43,898 bases of DNA from Methanoregula sp. GTDB lineage: Archaea > Halobacteriota > Methanomicrobia > Methanomicrobiales > Methanospirillaceae. The translations under genes were made by a program, and so were the position numbers. The notes beneath the pieces are model-generated. The model saw only the letters and a program-made list of their open reading frames with translations, was not told the DNA's origin and searched no databases. Shown one piece after another: positions 7,939 through 17,290 of the stretch. Every line of letters starts with the position of its first letter. Within the stretch, counting starts at the first letter, position 1. The stretch covers positions 1 to 43,898 of the forward strand of contig JAJRCF010000023.1 in the NCBI GenBank assembly GCA_028679075.1, in the 5' to 3' direction.

Positions 7939-8651
7939 CCGTGCTTCTCCCTGCATGCGTGTACAAAGATATGGTCGGCAATCGCGTGATCGATTGCAAG
8001 CCGTGTCCTGCGCACGCCGATCTCTACCGGCCCGAGCAGGGGGGCCTTGCGCACCAGCTGGATCTCGGTCTTTAAAGTGAGGCCGAGATCGGTCAGGCGC
8101 TGTATGACACTGTTGTCGCCCCGGATAAACGCGATGGTGGCTTTCTGGCCGGGGTCGAGGGAGGTGACCGGTATGAGCGGCTCATCGCGGCTGCAGGAGG
8201 CTGCCGGTTCCGTTTCATCAAGGCATGCAGAACAGCTCTCCACGTCCCGGTCGCAGGCCTCGATCAGGCTGCCGTGGGGGCAGCGGGCCGGGGCCTTGAG
8301 CAGTTTGCAGAGGGCGCATTCCGTCTCGTCGGAGAGCGTGTGCTCCATCTTGCAGGCTTCATCGTGCACGTTCTCCTCGCTGATATGGAGGACATCGGTT
8401 AAGAAGACCTCGAGGAGGCGGTGGCGGCGCTTCACTTTCCGCGCCATCTCAAGGCCCTGGTCCGTCAGGGTCGCACCCCGGTAGGGTTCATAGTTCACGT
8501 ACCCTTTTTCCGAGAGCACCTGGAGTGCTTCGGTGACACTGGCCGGGGAGACCTTAAGGCATTTTGCGATCGCCGAGGTCTTCGCCACCCCGTGCTTCTC
8601 CTCAATATCGAGAATGCTCTCCAGGTATTCTTCCAGCTGCTCTGAAGCCAT
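7935..8651 (-). CDS. DtxR/MntR-family iron regulator fused to a C-terminal FeoA domain
   Basis: This 238-residue protein starts with a DtxR-type winged helix ([16 protein letters not shown], then [18 protein letters not shown]) and a metal-binding dimerisation region ([17 protein letters not shown]). Residues about 165-238 form a FeoA/SH3-like domain ([21 protein letters not shown]). Between them is an unusually Cys-rich stretch with about eight cysteines ([25 protein letters not shown]) that could hold an extra metal or Fe-S site. It is the first gene of the feoB operon. Two palindromes matching the DtxR-type TTTAGG-N4-CCTAAA pattern lie just upstream, which implies autoregulation. In this fusion the FeoA half could also act directly on FeoB. 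Confidence 0.9.
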   Translation of the reverse strand: MASEQLEEYLESILDIEEKHGVAKTSAIAKCLKVSPASVTEALQVLSEKGYVNYEPYRGATLTDQGLEMARKVKRRHRLLEVFLTDVLHISEENVHDEACKMEHTLSDETECALCKLLKAPARCPHGSLIEACDRDVESCSACLDETEPAASCSRDEPLIPVTSLDPGQKATIAFIRGDNSVIQRLTDLGLTLKTEIQLVRKAPLLGPVEIGVRRTRLAIDHAIADHIFVHACREKHG

Positions 8652-8660
8652 TATCTATTA

Positions 8661-8676
8661 TTTAGGTCACCCTAAA
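8661..8676. promoter_or_regulatory. Iron-box-like operator 1
   Basis: TTTAGGTCACCCTAAA is a 16-bp dyad (TTTAGG-N4-CCTAAA) of the DtxR/IdeR type. It lies 10 bases upstream of the DtxR-FeoA start, on the coding side of the AT-rich TATA-like stretch (8674-8688), where binding would block transcription start. Confidence 0.75.
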
Positions 8677-8684
8677 TTAATAAA

Positions 8685-8700
8685 TTTTGGGATCCCTAAA
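8685..8700. promoter_or_regulatory. Iron-box-like operator 2
   Basis: TTTTGGGATCCCTAAA is a second near-perfect 16-bp dyad. Its centre is 24 bp from that of operator 1. The TATA-like stretch sits between the two sites, so two regulator dimers could bracket the promoter. The site could also affect the divergent KaiC-like gene, but that start is about 150 bases away with its own TATA box. Confidence 0.75.
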
Positions 8701-8852
8701 CATCCGGGAGATACAGGTGACTCTGCAGTACAGGAAAAATCAACAAAACGCCTTGTATTTTGGCGTAACAGGTAAAGACGCGCCGGTGCGGCAGTTCCTG
8801 CCGGCCAGACAGGAGAGATTATAAGTATTCTGGCGAAATTATCAAGCGATAG

Positions 8853-9560
8853 ATGTATTCGTATAAGTCAGGGATTGCGCAGATCGACGATATATCCGGG
8901 GGGTTTGATGCAGGGACCAACATCCTCATCCTGGCCCCTCCGATGAGTCAGGCCGATCAACTGGCATATGCACTGACAAAACCGCTGACGGGAGAATACG
9001 CAATCGTCCTCTCAACGAACGAACGGGCATCAGAAGTAGTCGATGCCTTCAAAGCCGCCGGTGCCGACAAGCGGTTCATCGGGGTCATCGATGCGATCAC
9101 CAAGAGTTCGACACCGAGCATCATCGACACGCCCCGGCTGATGTTCGTCTAGAGCCCCACCGACCTTACCGGTATCGGGATCAAATTTTCCAATATGATC
9201 GAGACGATCTTCGAAGGTGACTTTTCCGAGGGCGAAGCCGGGCTCTTTCCGCCGCCCATACGGTTTTCCGTGAACTCCATCTCAACCCTCCTGATGTACC
9301 GCAGGCTCGAGGTCCTCTACCAGTTCCTGCACGTGCTTACGGCAAAACTGAAGAAGATCGAGGGCGTTGGCGTCTACCTCCTCAACAGCGAGTCGTTCGA
9401 TGACAAGACGCTCTCCCTGATCAAACAACTGATGCAGTGTGTGATCGAGGTCAAGGTTGAACAGAACATCAATTACCTGCGTATCAGCGGGCTCCACGGG
9501 GTCAGCGGGGACTGGATGAAATTCACCCTCTCAAAAGGACAGGTGACCATCCTTCCATGA
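8853..9560 (+). pseudogene. RecA/KaiC-superfamily protein interrupted by an in-frame TAG
   Basis: Two open segments (8853-9152 and 9195-9560) lie in the same frame and read as one 235-residue protein if the TAG at 9150-9152 is passed. Coding sense continues without a break on both sides (TPRLMFV, stop, SPTDLTGIGIKFSNMIE). It resembles small archaeal KaiC/RAD55-like signalling ATPases, but the phosphate-binding loop is degenerate: LAPPMSQADQLA replaces the usual G-x4-GK-S/T, so ATP hydrolysis is doubtful. A TATA box (TTATAAG, 8819-8825) is placed for a nearly leaderless message. A single C-to-T change (CAG to TAG) explains the stop. It could be a real nonsense mutation, a sequencing error or readthrough. 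Restart at the ATG at 9195 is also possible. dphB follows 33 bases later. Confidence 0.75.
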
Positions 9561-9593
9561 TGCCGGTGTGGGACTAAGAAAGTTCGGGGAACC

Positions 9594-10343
9594 ATGCTGA
9601 CTTTTATCGGGCTCGGGCTCTTTGATAAAACCGATGTCTCTGAGAAGGGGCTCCGTCTCATCAGGTCTGCGGACCGGGTCTTCCTCGAATGCTACACCTC
9701 GCGTCTCGGGGGCACGACCCGCGAGGAACTCGAGACGTTCTATGGGAAACCGGTCACCCCCCTCTTCCGGGACGATGTCGAGCAGCACCCGGATGAACTG
9801 CTCGCGGAGGCCAAGCTGAAAGATGTCGTCTTCCTCTGCGCCGGAGACCCCATGGTCTCGACCACCCACGCGGACCTCCGGATGCGGGCCGCTGCCCGGG
9901 GGATAAAGACGGCGATCGTGCATGCGGCATCCATATCGAGTGCTGTCTGCGGCCTCTCCGGCCTCCAGAACTACCGGTTCGGGAAGTCCTGTTCGCTCCC
10001 GTTCCCGCAGAAGAACTGGTTCCCGACAACGCCTCTCGATGTCATCCTCCAGAACCTCTCGCTCCGTCTCCATACCCTCGTCTTCCTCGATATCCAGGAA
10101 GAGCGGTACATGACGGTACCCGAAGCAGTCGGCCTCCTTGAACAGATGGCCGGGCAACGGAAGGCAGAGATCCCGCTCTACGTGGGTATCGCCCGGGCAG
10201 GGTCCGGCGAACCGGTGGTCCGGGCCGGTACGGCTGACGCGATCCGGGCGGTGGATTTCGGCCCACCGCTCCACATCCTCATCATCCCGGCGGAACTGCA
10301 CGATATGGAGCGCGAATACCTGGAGGTATTTGCCGGCCTATGA
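9594..10343 (+). CDS. dphB: Diphthine synthase
   Basis: This 249-residue S-adenosylmethionine-dependent methyltransferase makes diphthine on the conserved His of elongation factor 2, the methylation stage of diphthamide synthesis. It has the tetrapyrrole-methylase fold seen in Dph5: [11 protein letters not shown] at the N-terminus, [28 protein letters not shown] (the SAM-binding GDP motif) and a [11 protein letters not shown] segment. Length is typical for the archaeal enzyme. Its stop overlaps the DUF357 gene start by four bases (ATGA), so the two are co-translated. Confidence 0.95.
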   Translation: MLTFIGLGLFDKTDVSEKGLRLIRSADRVFLECYTSRLGGTTREELETFYGKPVTPLFRDDVEQHPDELLAEAKLKDVVFLCAGDPMVSTTHADLRMRAAARGIKTAIVHAASISSAVCGLSGLQNYRFGKSCSLPFPQKNWFPTTPLDVILQNLSLRLHTLVFLDIQEERYMTVPEAVGLLEQMAGQRKAEIPLYVGIARAGSGEPVVRAGTADAIRAVDFGPPLHILIIPAELHDMEREYLEVFAGL

Positions 10344-10921
10344 ACCTCCACGAATGCCAGGCCCTGCTTGCAGGATCTCTCTCTGGCACGCGGTGCAGTG
10401 GCCCTGAGGGATCGCCCCACTGGCACACCGGGCAGTCGGTGCTCCGGATGGCATCTGCATACGAGAGCGATGGCAGGACATTCATGACCGGAGGGGACCC
10501 GGTCAACGCACTGGCCGCATTCCTGTACGGACTCGGGTGGCTGCACTGCGGGATCGCATCCGGTCTCCTTGTCCGCCAGGAGGCCCGGGACATATGCCCG
10601 TTTACCGGGACGTTTGAACGTGTACCGGCGGACCAGAGCGCCAAACTTGACGAGAAAACGGGGAGGTATGCACACCTGCTGACCACCGCCATCGACTCTG
10701 TTTCAACAGCCCCGTATCGTGGGACACCCGCACATGCATTTGCCGTGCAGGTCTGTTTTATCGCCGGGGTCTACCTGGCCCGGGGGAACCGGGTAGCAGC
10801 CAGCGGGAAACCTGAGGAAGCACTGGCCTGCTTCAGTTACGGTCACGGGTGGATCGATGCCGGGGTCCAGGCCGGGCTCCTCTCCATCCATGCACACCAC
10901 GAGATCTTCACGGTCGATTAA
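10340..10921 (+). CDS. DUF357-type helical protein
   Basis: The protein is 193 residues and mostly helical, with two related segments. Residues about 45-75 ([20 protein letters not shown]) and 145-185 ([20 protein letters not shown], then DAGVQAGLL) share the G-D/K-P-x-x-A-L-A-x-F-x-Y-G-x-G-W pattern of archaeal DUF357 proteins, which points to an internal duplication. No catalytic motif is visible. It is translationally coupled to dphB. Function is unknown. Confidence 0.75.
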   Translation: MNLHECQALLAGSLSGTRCSGPEGSPHWHTGQSVLRMASAYESDGRTFMTGGDPVNALAAFLYGLGWLHCGIASGLLVRQEARDICPFTGTFERVPADQSAKLDEKTGRYAHLLTTAIDSVSTAPYRGTPAHAFAVQVCFIAGVYLARGNRVAASGKPEEALACFSYGHGWIDAGVQAGLLSIHAHHEIFTVD

Positions 10922-11026
10922 GACGGGTTGCACCCCGGAATTCCCTGAATAAAAAGGTATATACTATGCCCCATAACCTGTTAAGATAACAGCCGCTGCC
11001 ATGGAGACAGCCGGAGAGTTTGAGCA

Positions 11027-12058
11027 ATGGATAAATCACAGGTCAAATGGCTTTACATTTCCGTGGGTTTCTCCCTTGCCGTCCTCATCATCATCCTCTT
11101 TTTTACCATCAACGAGAACACCATCACCTACCTGCAGGAGATCAACCCCTGGTTCCTCCTCCTCGCCTTCCTCACCCACCTGCTGACCATGTGTTTCTGG
11201 GCAATGCGGGTCAAGATGATGTCCGGTTCGCTTTCATATCGCATCGGGTTCTGGTACAGCCTGAACCTTGTCTTTGCCAACCTGCTCGCTTCCGCGATCA
11301 CGCCGGCCCAGGCCGGGGGTGAGCCGGTCAGGGTCCACGAGCTCTATAAGGCAAACGTCCCCCTCGGCGATGCAACTGCAATCGTGATCATGGAGCGGGT
11401 GCTTGACGGCATTGCCCTTGCAGGGCTTGCGGCGTTCTCCATGATCGTCCTGACCGACCAGTGGAAACAGCTCGGGACGGTCTCCGAGATCATGGTCGTG
11501 GTCACCTGGATCTTCGTTGCAGGGTGCCTCTTCCTCTTCTACCTCGCCATCCGTCGCCCCGACGTAGTGAAAAGGGTGGTGAACCGCTGTACGATCTGGC
11601 TGACAAAGACCTGGGAGAACAGCCGGGTCGAGGCACTCCTGGTCCGTGCGGACAAGGAGATCGACAACTTTCAGGGTGCGACACTCCGGTTTGTCCATAC
11701 CGCCAAGGGGGGCCTTGCCTGGGGGATGCTCTTTACGCTCCTCTACTGGGTCTCGGAGATCCTTACGGCCTCCCTTATCCTTGTCGGGCTCGGCCAGGAC
11801 CCCCTGGTCCTCGAATCATTCGTGATCCAGCTCATCCTCGCGATCCTGATGATGATCCCGCTCACCCCGGGCAGTTCGGGCATTGCCGAAGTCGGGGCTA
11901 CGTCCATGTACGCCCTGTTCCTGCCGGCGGGGGTTGTGGGGATCTTTGTCGTCCTCTGGCGTATCGTCCTCTATTACTTCAATATCGCGCTCGGGATCCT
12001 CTCCAGCATCATCATCGTGCGCCGGGAAGCCCGGAGCTGCCTTGACGAGAAGGCCTGA
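11027..12058 (+). CDS. Flippase-like integral membrane protein (UPF0104 / LPG synthase TM family)
   Basis: This 343-residue protein has about eight hydrophobic segments. It belongs with the lysylphosphatidylglycerol-synthase transmembrane family: SAITPAQAGGEPVRVHEL (residues 87-104) is the family hallmark, followed by IVIMERVLDG and near the C-terminus MMIPLTPGSSGIAEVG. In archaea and bacteria such proteins are proposed to move or modify lipid-linked glycans (AglD-like neighbourhoods). The soluble synthase domain is absent, as is normal for this short form. A TATA-like box (GGTATATAC near 10958) gives it its own promoter. Substrate unknown. Confidence 0.85.
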   Translation: MDKSQVKWLYISVGFSLAVLIIILFFTINENTITYLQEINPWFLLLAFLTHLLTMCFWAMRVKMMSGSLSYRIGFWYSLNLVFANLLASAITPAQAGGEPVRVHELYKANVPLGDATAIVIMERVLDGIALAGLAAFSMIVLTDQWKQLGTVSEIMVVVTWIFVAGCLFLFYLAIRRPDVVKRVVNRCTIWLTKTWENSRVEALLVRADKEIDNFQGATLRFVHTAKGGLAWGMLFTLLYWVSEILTASLILVGLGQDPLVLESFVIQLILAILMMIPLTPGSSGIAEVGATSMYALFLPAGVVGIFVVLWRIVLYYFNIALGILSSIIIVRREARSCLDEKA

Positions 12059-12104
12059 CCACCTGAACGCTTATCAGCGATAACGGCAATCACTGTGCAC
12101 AGGC

Positions 12105-12557
12105 ATGACACAGGTCAGGTGCGAGGTCAAAGGCGTCTTCATGGCCACCAGCGACACGGCCACTGTCCCCCTTGTGATACTCTCGGACAGCAATGGCCGC
12201 CTCCTGCCGATATTCATCGGCATCTGGGAAGCCGTCTCCATCAACAGTGCCCGGAACAGGGAGGTGCTCCCCCGTCCGTTCACCCACGACCTCTTCCTCG
12301 ACCTGTGCGAGAAGTTCTCGATCACCCTGCGGTCCCTGCAGGTTGACAGCATTGAAGACGGGATCTATTACGCCCAGCTCGTCTTTGTCAACAACAAGCA
12401 CGAGGAATTCCTTGACTGCCGCCCGAGTGATGGTATCGCGCTGGCACTCAGGGGGGATGTCCCGATCTTTGTAGAAGAGAGCGTGCTTGCAACCTCCGCA
12501 CAGAAGACCGAGGACCTGCCGCAGATCGTAGATCTTACGTCTTTCCTTCAGAAGTAA
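12105..12557 (+). CDS. DUF151 / bifunctional nuclease family protein
   Basis: This 150-residue protein matches the DUF151 (BFN) domain across its length: LVILSDSNGRLLPIFIG near the start, the helix following INSARN, DSIEDGIYYAQLVF, and the conserved CRPSDGIALALR (residues about 107-118). In plants and some bacteria the family has nuclease or stress-related roles; in archaea the function is unproven. It stands alone, convergent with hisE, with only 7 bases between stop codons. Confidence 0.85.
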   Translation: MTQVRCEVKGVFMATSDTATVPLVILSDSNGRLLPIFIGIWEAVSINSARNREVLPRPFTHDLFLDLCEKFSITLRSLQVDSIEDGIYYAQLVFVNNKHEEFLDCRPSDGIALALRGDVPIFVEESVLATSAQKTEDLPQIVDLTSFLQK

Positions 12558-12564
12558 AACAGGA

Positions 12565-12867
12565 TTATTTCCTGCGGTGCTCCAGCTCTGCCATCACATC
12601 GGACAGGTCAACACCCGCTGCCCGGAGGGCGACAAGCATATGGAAGAGGAGGTCCGCCGCTTCACTCGCGGTACGCCCGGGGACCTTGTTCTTCACCGCA
12701 AGGATGAACTCGGTCGACTCCTCGCCCACTTTCTCCAGCACCTTGTCGATCCCTTTCTCATCGCTCATCAGGCGGGTCGTATAGGACCCCTCCTTCGGGT
12801 TATCGGCACGGTCGCAGATCACGGCCCAGAGCTCCGCAATGATCTTCGGATCGGCTGTTGGTTTCAT
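12565..12867 (-). CDS. hisE: Phosphoribosyl-ATP pyrophosphohydrolase
   Basis: This 100-residue enzyme hydrolyses phosphoribosyl-ATP to phosphoribosyl-AMP, the second step of histidine synthesis. It shows the MazG-like helical metal-binding pattern: GSYTTRL, KVLEKVGEESTEFILA and EAADLLFHMLVALRAAG. The start is the ATG at 12865-12867, which shares one base with the stop of the upstream nusA-like gene (TGATG). Longer in-frame extensions would run through nusA and are rejected. No other his gene is in the window. Confidence 0.93.
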   Translation of the reverse strand: MKPTADPKIIAELWAVICDRADNPKEGSYTTRLMSDEKGIDKVLEKVGEESTEFILAVKNKVPGRTASEAADLLFHMLVALRAAGVDLSDVMAELEHRRK

Positions 12868-13307
12868 CAGGCTTCCTTCTCCAGCAGTACTTCTCCGACT
12901 TCGATACCGTAAAACCTTCTGCAGAGTATGCGCGCCTTCTCGATGTTGCACCCGGCCTTGCCGATGGCAATTCCAAGGTCACTCCTCTGCCGGACAAGCA
13001 CGTTCACCGGCCCGTTCTCCGCAGTCCGGTCAACACCGGTGACTTCGGCGGGCTTGAAGATATTGGCGATGAATGCATCGGGTGTATCGGCAAATTCAAC
13101 CATCTCGATCCGTTTGCCAAGCACGTTCTGGAGCCTCCGGATGTTCTCGCCCTTTTTCCCGATTGCGAGCCCCATATCTCCCTGCCGGACCACGTAGATC
13201 ACCCGGTCAAAACGCTCGTCAATCACGCAGTCAAGCGCCGTGGACTTGGTAAGAATCCGCAGTTCCTCAATATACCTTCGCTCCTTAAAACCGATATTGC
13301 GCTCCAT
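12867..13307 (-). CDS. nusA: Archaeal NusA-like KH-domain RNA-binding protein
   Basis: The 146 residues form two KH domains. The first has GDMGLAIGKKGENIRRLQ (the G-x-x-G loop is GKKG) and the second has SDLGIAIGKAGCNIEKAR (GKAG). This is the compact archaeal NusA: two KH domains without the bacterial N-terminal RNAP-binding or S1 domains. It would bind RNA during transcription. In many archaea nusA sits in the RNA polymerase-ribosomal operon. Here it is paired with hisE, which may be lineage rearrangement or a second paralogue. The ATG at 13305-13307 is clear. Confidence 0.9.
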   Translation of the reverse strand: MERNIGFKERRYIEELRILTKSTALDCVIDERFDRVIYVVRQGDMGLAIGKKGENIRRLQNVLGKRIEMVEFADTPDAFIANIFKPAEVTGVDRTAENGPVNVLVRQRSDLGIAIGKAGCNIEKARILCRRFYGIEVGEVLLEKEA

Positions 13308-13470
13308 GGTAAAATCAATCCTATTGTATCCGCTGATTCTGGATATTCGAAATTTGATATCTGGACAGCCCCAGGAAAACCCGGTCCCGTTACAGTGAAT
13401 TTATGAAATGATCACACTGCTATTTTAAAAAAGTTGTGAAGAGAGTACGGGAACAATAAAAAAGGTGAGA

Positions 13471-14208
13471 TTAGGTGTAGGTATAGGTGACCGATACCTG
13501 TGCAGTCACGGTGATATCACCGGACTGGATGGGGGTAGCGACAGCGGATTTGGCTCCCATTGCGGAGTCCGCCTGGTAGTTTGAATACGCTACCGGCATG
13601 TAGCCCTGGTAGATGTTGACATTCCCCGTGCCGGTGATATTGACACCCATTGCTCCGGCCACGGCCTCTGCATCAGCACGGGCATTTGCCACTGCCTTTT
13701 TCAAGGCCTCGCTGCGGAGCGCAAGGGACTGCGCATCGGAAAGCATGAACTGGATGGAGTCTGCCTGGTTGACACCATTTGCGACAGCGATATCAATTAC
13801 TTCCCCGGTCCTGCTCACATCATGGAGCGTGACAGTCAGGGTGTTGGTTACCCGGTACGCCTTGACCTTGGGGTTCAGGATGCCGCTGGAGTAATCCTCG
13901 TACACCGTGTAGATGTTATATCCGGTGGTTTTAAGAGCGTCCCTGGGTATACCAGCCGCAACAAGGGCATCGATCACCTTGGTCATCTTAACGGCGTTGT
14001 CTGCCTGCGCAACCTTCACATCAGCATTCTCGGTCTGGACGGAGAACGTGACCTGGGCACGGTCAGGTGTGCCGATCACGTTGCCGCTGCCGGAGGCCTG
14101 GATCACTTTATCCGTCATCGAATCAGCCGATGCAGCGGAGACGCTGCCAACAGTTGCTATCATGAAGATAGCAGCAAGGGCCAGAAGGATTGGAAGTCTT
14201 CTTATCAT
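13471..14208 (-). CDS. Secreted SIMPL-domain (DUF541) protein
   Basis: This 245-residue protein has a Sec signal peptide (residues about 1-25: basic start RR, hydrophobic core ILLALAAIFMIATVGSV, then SAASA). The rest is a SIMPL/DUF541 domain: IQASGSGNVIGTPDRAQVTF, DALKTTGYNIYTVYEDY, YRVTNTLTVTLHDV, and the long helix with EALKKAVANARADAEAVAGA. Family members are periplasmic or surface proteins of poorly defined role, some with stress phenotypes. It is monocistronic and divergent from the leuCDB-type operon. A T-rich stretch follows the stop (complement of about 13457-13464). Confidence 0.9.
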   Translation of the reverse strand: MIRRLPILLALAAIFMIATVGSVSAASADSMTDKVIQASGSGNVIGTPDRAQVTFSVQTENADVKVAQADNAVKMTKVIDALVAAGIPRDALKTTGYNIYTVYEDYSSGILNPKVKAYRVTNTLTVTLHDVSRTGEVIDIAVANGVNQADSIQFMLSDAQSLALRSEALKKAVANARADAEAVAGAMGVNITGTGNVNIYQGYMPVAYSNYQADSAMGAKSAVATPIQSGDITVTAQVSVTYTYT

Positions 14209-14347
14209 GATACATTGGTTTGGCCTGAAACGGGGTTAAATCTTACTTTGACTGCGAATCCGGTCGCAGTTATCGGAAGTGGTGCAGGTGGAGTGGTGCA
14301 CGAGAAAATACAAGACACCCGGAAGACAATAGTAGTGACGATCGAGC

Positions 14348-15598
14348 ATGACAGCGACAATCGTAGAGAAGATCTTCTCACGGAAGTGTGGCAGCGACAT
14401 ACGGGCAGGCGAAGTGGTCATGGCCCCTCTTGACGGGGCGATGATCCATGACATCACCGGCCCGCTTGCCATCCAGAAGTTCTACGAGATGGGCGGAAAG
14501 AAGGTCTTTGACCCGAAGCGTATCATCATGCTCTTTGACCACCAGATCCCCGCGGATTCCATCGAGGCTGCAAACAACCATGTCTATATGCGGAAGTTTG
14601 CCGCGGAACAGGATATCCATAACTATGATATCAACGAGGGGGTCTGTCACCAGGTTACCCTTGAAAAAGGGCGTGCAGCACCGGGCGAGATCGTGGTGGG
14701 TGCGGATTCCCACACCTGCATGTACGGCGCAACCGGTGCATTTGCCACCGGTATCGGGTCGACCGATATGGGATTTGCCCTGAAGTTTGGATCACTCTAT
14801 TTCAAGGTGCCCGAAACGATACGTGCGGAAGTATCCGGCAGGTTCCCCAAACGGGTAGGGGCAAAGGACCTGATCCTCTCGATTGCCGCAGATATCGGTG
14901 CCGATGGCGCGACCTACAAAGCGATCGAGTTTACCGGAAAGACGGTCAGGAAACTGGACATGCCAGGCAGGATGACCCTCTGTAACATGGCGATCGAGAT
15001 GGGCGGAAAGGCAGGCATTGTCGCTCCGGACAAGATCACGTGGGAGTACATGAAGGGCCGGCGGAAGATGAAGCCCTTCGAGCTTGACAGCGACGAGGAC
15101 GCGAAGTTTGCCGAGAAACGTTCTTACGATGTCTCGGACCTTGAGCCCCAGGTAGCGGTCCCGCATAACGTGGATACCGGAGTCCCGATCAGCAAGGTGG
15201 AAGGGACACACATTGACCAGGTCTTTATCGGTTCCTGCACGAACGGGCGTTTCGAGGACCTCGCGGAAGTGGCAGAGGTGCTCGGGAAGAAGAAGTTCAA
15301 CCCGAAGATCCGGGTCCTCATCATCCCGGCATCCCGGGACGAGTACCTGAAGACATTAAAAGCCGGGCTCATCGAGAAGTTCGTAAAGGCAGGTGCACTC
15401 GTCGAGGCCCCCTGCTGCGGGCCATGCATGGGCGGCTCATTCGGCCTGATCGCCCCGGGGGAGGTCTCGCTCTCGACATCGAACCGGAACTTCAAGGGCC
15501 GCCAGGGCAGTACTGACGGTAAAGTTTACCTGTGCTCCCCGGCAACGGCGGCAGCAAGTGCAATCACGGGCGAGATCACCGACCCGAGGGAGGTGTGA
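14348..15598 (+). CDS. leuC: 3-isopropylmalate dehydratase / homoaconitase, large subunit
   Basis: This 416-residue subunit carries the 4Fe-4S cluster of an aconitase-family hydro-lyase. The ligand cysteines are visible in FIGSCTNGR (near residue 299) and in [10 protein letters not shown] (near 355-364). Active-site segments [12 protein letters not shown] and [16 protein letters not shown] are intact. Methanogens have several such enzymes: LeuCD for leucine and isoleucine, and AksDE for 2-oxosuberate, the coenzyme B precursor. The sequence alone does not separate them with confidence, so the symbol is provisional. It is first in an operon with the small subunit (one-base overlap) and a dehydrogenase. 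Confidence 0.9.
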   Translation: MTATIVEKIFSRKCGSDIRAGEVVMAPLDGAMIHDITGPLAIQKFYEMGGKKVFDPKRIIMLFDHQIPADSIEAANNHVYMRKFAAEQDIHNYDINEGVCHQVTLEKGRAAPGEIVVGADSHTCMYGATGAFATGIGSTDMGFALKFGSLYFKVPETIRAEVSGRFPKRVGAKDLILSIAADIGADGATYKAIEFTGKTVRKLDMPGRMTLCNMAIEMGGKAGIVAPDKITWEYMKGRRKMKPFELDSDEDAKFAEKRSYDVSDLEPQVAVPHNVDTGVPISKVEGTHIDQVFIGSCTNGRFEDLAEVAEVLGKKKFNPKIRVLIIPASRDEYLKTLKAGLIEKFVKAGALVEAPCCGPCMGGSFGLIAPGEVSLSTSNRNFKGRQGSTDGKVYLCSPATAAASAITGEITDPREV

Positions 15599-16155
15599 TG
15601 ATGGCAGCAAAGAAGACCGTCCCGGTAAAGAAGGTCGTAATCAGGGCGGCACCGGCCATGAAGAATATGCGTGTCTGGAAATTCGGGGACGACATCGACA
15701 CCGATGCGATCATCCCGGGCCGGTTCCTGACCATCAACAACCCGGACGAGCTCGCAAAGCATGCCTTTGAGGGGACACGGGACGAATTTGCAAAGAAGGT
15801 GAAGGAAGGCGACGTGATTGTCGGTGGCCGTAACTTCGGCTGCGGTTCGTCACGGGAACACGCCCCGCTTGCCCTGATGGGTGCTGGTGTGAAAGTAGTC
15901 GTGGCACGCTCGTTTGCCCGGATCTTCTTCCGGAACTCGATCAATGTGGGCCTGCTCCCGGTGGTCTGCCCGCAAGCGGACAAGATCGCCGACGGGGAGA
16001 GGATCACCCTGAACATCCGGGACGGGTGTATTGAAGCCGACGGGAAGAAGTATCCAATCGAACCCGTGCCGGTGTTCATGCAGGGCATCATCGATGCCGG
16101 CGGGCTTGTGGAATATGCGAAATCATTGAAGGAGGTACCGGCATGTACAAGATAG
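15598..16155 (+). CDS. leuD: 3-isopropylmalate dehydratase / homoaconitase, small subunit
   Basis: This 185-residue swivel-domain subunit has [20 protein letters not shown], then [21 protein letters not shown], and [19 protein letters not shown]. The residues after IIPGR, which help set the side-chain specificity loop, read FLTINN. I could not assign that to the leucine or the homoaconitase type. The chosen ATG at 15598-15600 overlaps the large-subunit stop by one base and is immediately followed by another ATG. A basic 20-residue extension precedes the conserved part, so a later start near 15658 is possible. The 3' end overlaps the dehydrogenase gene by 13 bases. Confidence 0.9.
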   Translation: MMAAKKTVPVKKVVIRAAPAMKNMRVWKFGDDIDTDAIIPGRFLTINNPDELAKHAFEGTRDEFAKKVKEGDVIVGGRNFGCGSSREHAPLALMGAGVKVVVARSFARIFFRNSINVGLLPVVCPQADKIADGERITLNIRDGCIEADGKKYPIEPVPVFMQGIIDAGGLVEYAKSLKEVPACTR

Positions 16156-17264
16156 CGTCAATCGGTGGCGACGGGATCGGCCCGGAGATCGTGGCCGAGG
16201 GAAAGAAGGTACTGGAGGCAGCGGGCGAGAAGTACAACTTCGATATCCGGTGGACAGACTTCAATATCGGGGCTGACCGCTACCTTGCAACAAAGGAACT
16301 GGTCACCGAGGATGACTTAAAGGAACTGAAGAAGTTCAAGGCGATCTACTTCGGTGCGATCGGTGACGAACGGGTGAAACCGGGAGTACTGGAGAAAGGC
16401 ATCCTCCTTGCCCTCCGCTTCCACTTCGACCAGTACGTGAACCTCCGGCCGATCAAGCTCCTCAAAGGAGTCGAGACGCCGCTCGCAGGGAAAGGCCCAA
16501 AGGACATCGACTTCGTGGTCGTCCGCGAGAACACCGAGGACTTCTACGTTGGAATCGGATCGAGGTTTAAGAAGCACCAGAAGATCGAGCTCGATGTGGT
16601 CCGCGACATCTACAACGTGAAATTCGGGCTGGACGTGGAGAGCGATGCCGAGGAGATCGCGTACCAGATCGGGGTCATCACCCGCGAAGGTTCGCGGAGA
16701 GTCCAGACCTATGCGTTCGACCTTGCGATGCAGCGGAAGAAGAAACTCACCTCGGTGGACAAGGCCAATGTCCTCTCGGATGTATACGGCCTCTGGCGGG
16801 ACGTCTTTACAGACACCGCAAAGAAATACCCTGACGTCACCACCGAGTTCAACTTCGTGGACGCCATCACCATGTGGTTTGTCAAGAACCCCGAGTGGTT
16901 TGACGTCGTGGTCACCCCGAACATGTTCGGCGATATCATCACCGACCTCGGCGCCATGATCCAGGGCGGGCTCGGCCTTGCCCCGGGCGGCAATATCAAC
17001 CCTAAAGGCACCTCGATGTTCGAACCGATCCACGGCTCCGCCCCGAAGTATAAGGGAATGGGGGTGGCAAACCCCATCGCCACCATCTGGGCCGGATCGC
17101 TCCTGCTCGACCACATCGGGGAACACGAGGCTGCGGATGCAATTGTCCGGGCCATCGAGAAGAGCATCAAGGACGGCGTTGTAACAAAGGACCTTGGCGG
17201 AAAGGCCGTCAGCACATCAAAGGCCGGCTCATATATCGCCGACTGCGTGAAGAAAGGAAAATAA
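16143..17264 (+). CDS. leuB: 3-isopropylmalate / homoisocitrate-type dehydrogenase
   Basis: This 373-residue NAD-dependent beta-decarboxylating dehydrogenase opens with [15 protein letters not shown]. It has the substrate-binding arginine segment [22 protein letters not shown], the metal-binding [19 protein letters not shown] (conserved Asp residues) and the nucleotide-binding [18 protein letters not shown]. It completes a hydratase-dehydrogenase set with the two genes before it. As with them, leucine synthesis (LeuB) or coenzyme B 2-oxosuberate synthesis (AksF) are both possible. A T-rich run just after the stop (about 17268-17275) may end transcription. Confidence 0.9.
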   Translation: MYKIASIGGDGIGPEIVAEGKKVLEAAGEKYNFDIRWTDFNIGADRYLATKELVTEDDLKELKKFKAIYFGAIGDERVKPGVLEKGILLALRFHFDQYVNLRPIKLLKGVETPLAGKGPKDIDFVVVRENTEDFYVGIGSRFKKHQKIELDVVRDIYNVKFGLDVESDAEEIAYQIGVITREGSRRVQTYAFDLAMQRKKKLTSVDKANVLSDVYGLWRDVFTDTAKKYPDVTTEFNFVDAITMWFVKNPEWFDVVVTPNMFGDIITDLGAMIQGGLGLAPGGNINPKGTSMFEPIHGSAPKYKGMGVANPIATIWAGSLLLDHIGEHEAADAIVRAIEKSIKDGVVTKDLGGKAVSTSKAGSYIADCVKKGK

Positions 17265-17290
17265 TTCTTTTTTATCCCGTTTCCCGGTTG

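Noticed and set aside
8853-9560. Pyrrolysine decoding of the TAG in the KaiC-like gene
   Set aside because: Pyrrolysine is mainly known in methylamine methyltransferases and in lineages other than Methanomicrobiales; a CAG to TAG change explains it more simply. The pyl genes would have to be found first.
14251-14270. The hairpin ACTGCG-N8-CGCAGT upstream of leuC as an attenuator
   Set aside because: There is no leader peptide with leucine codons and no T-run; a 6-bp stem is weak evidence.
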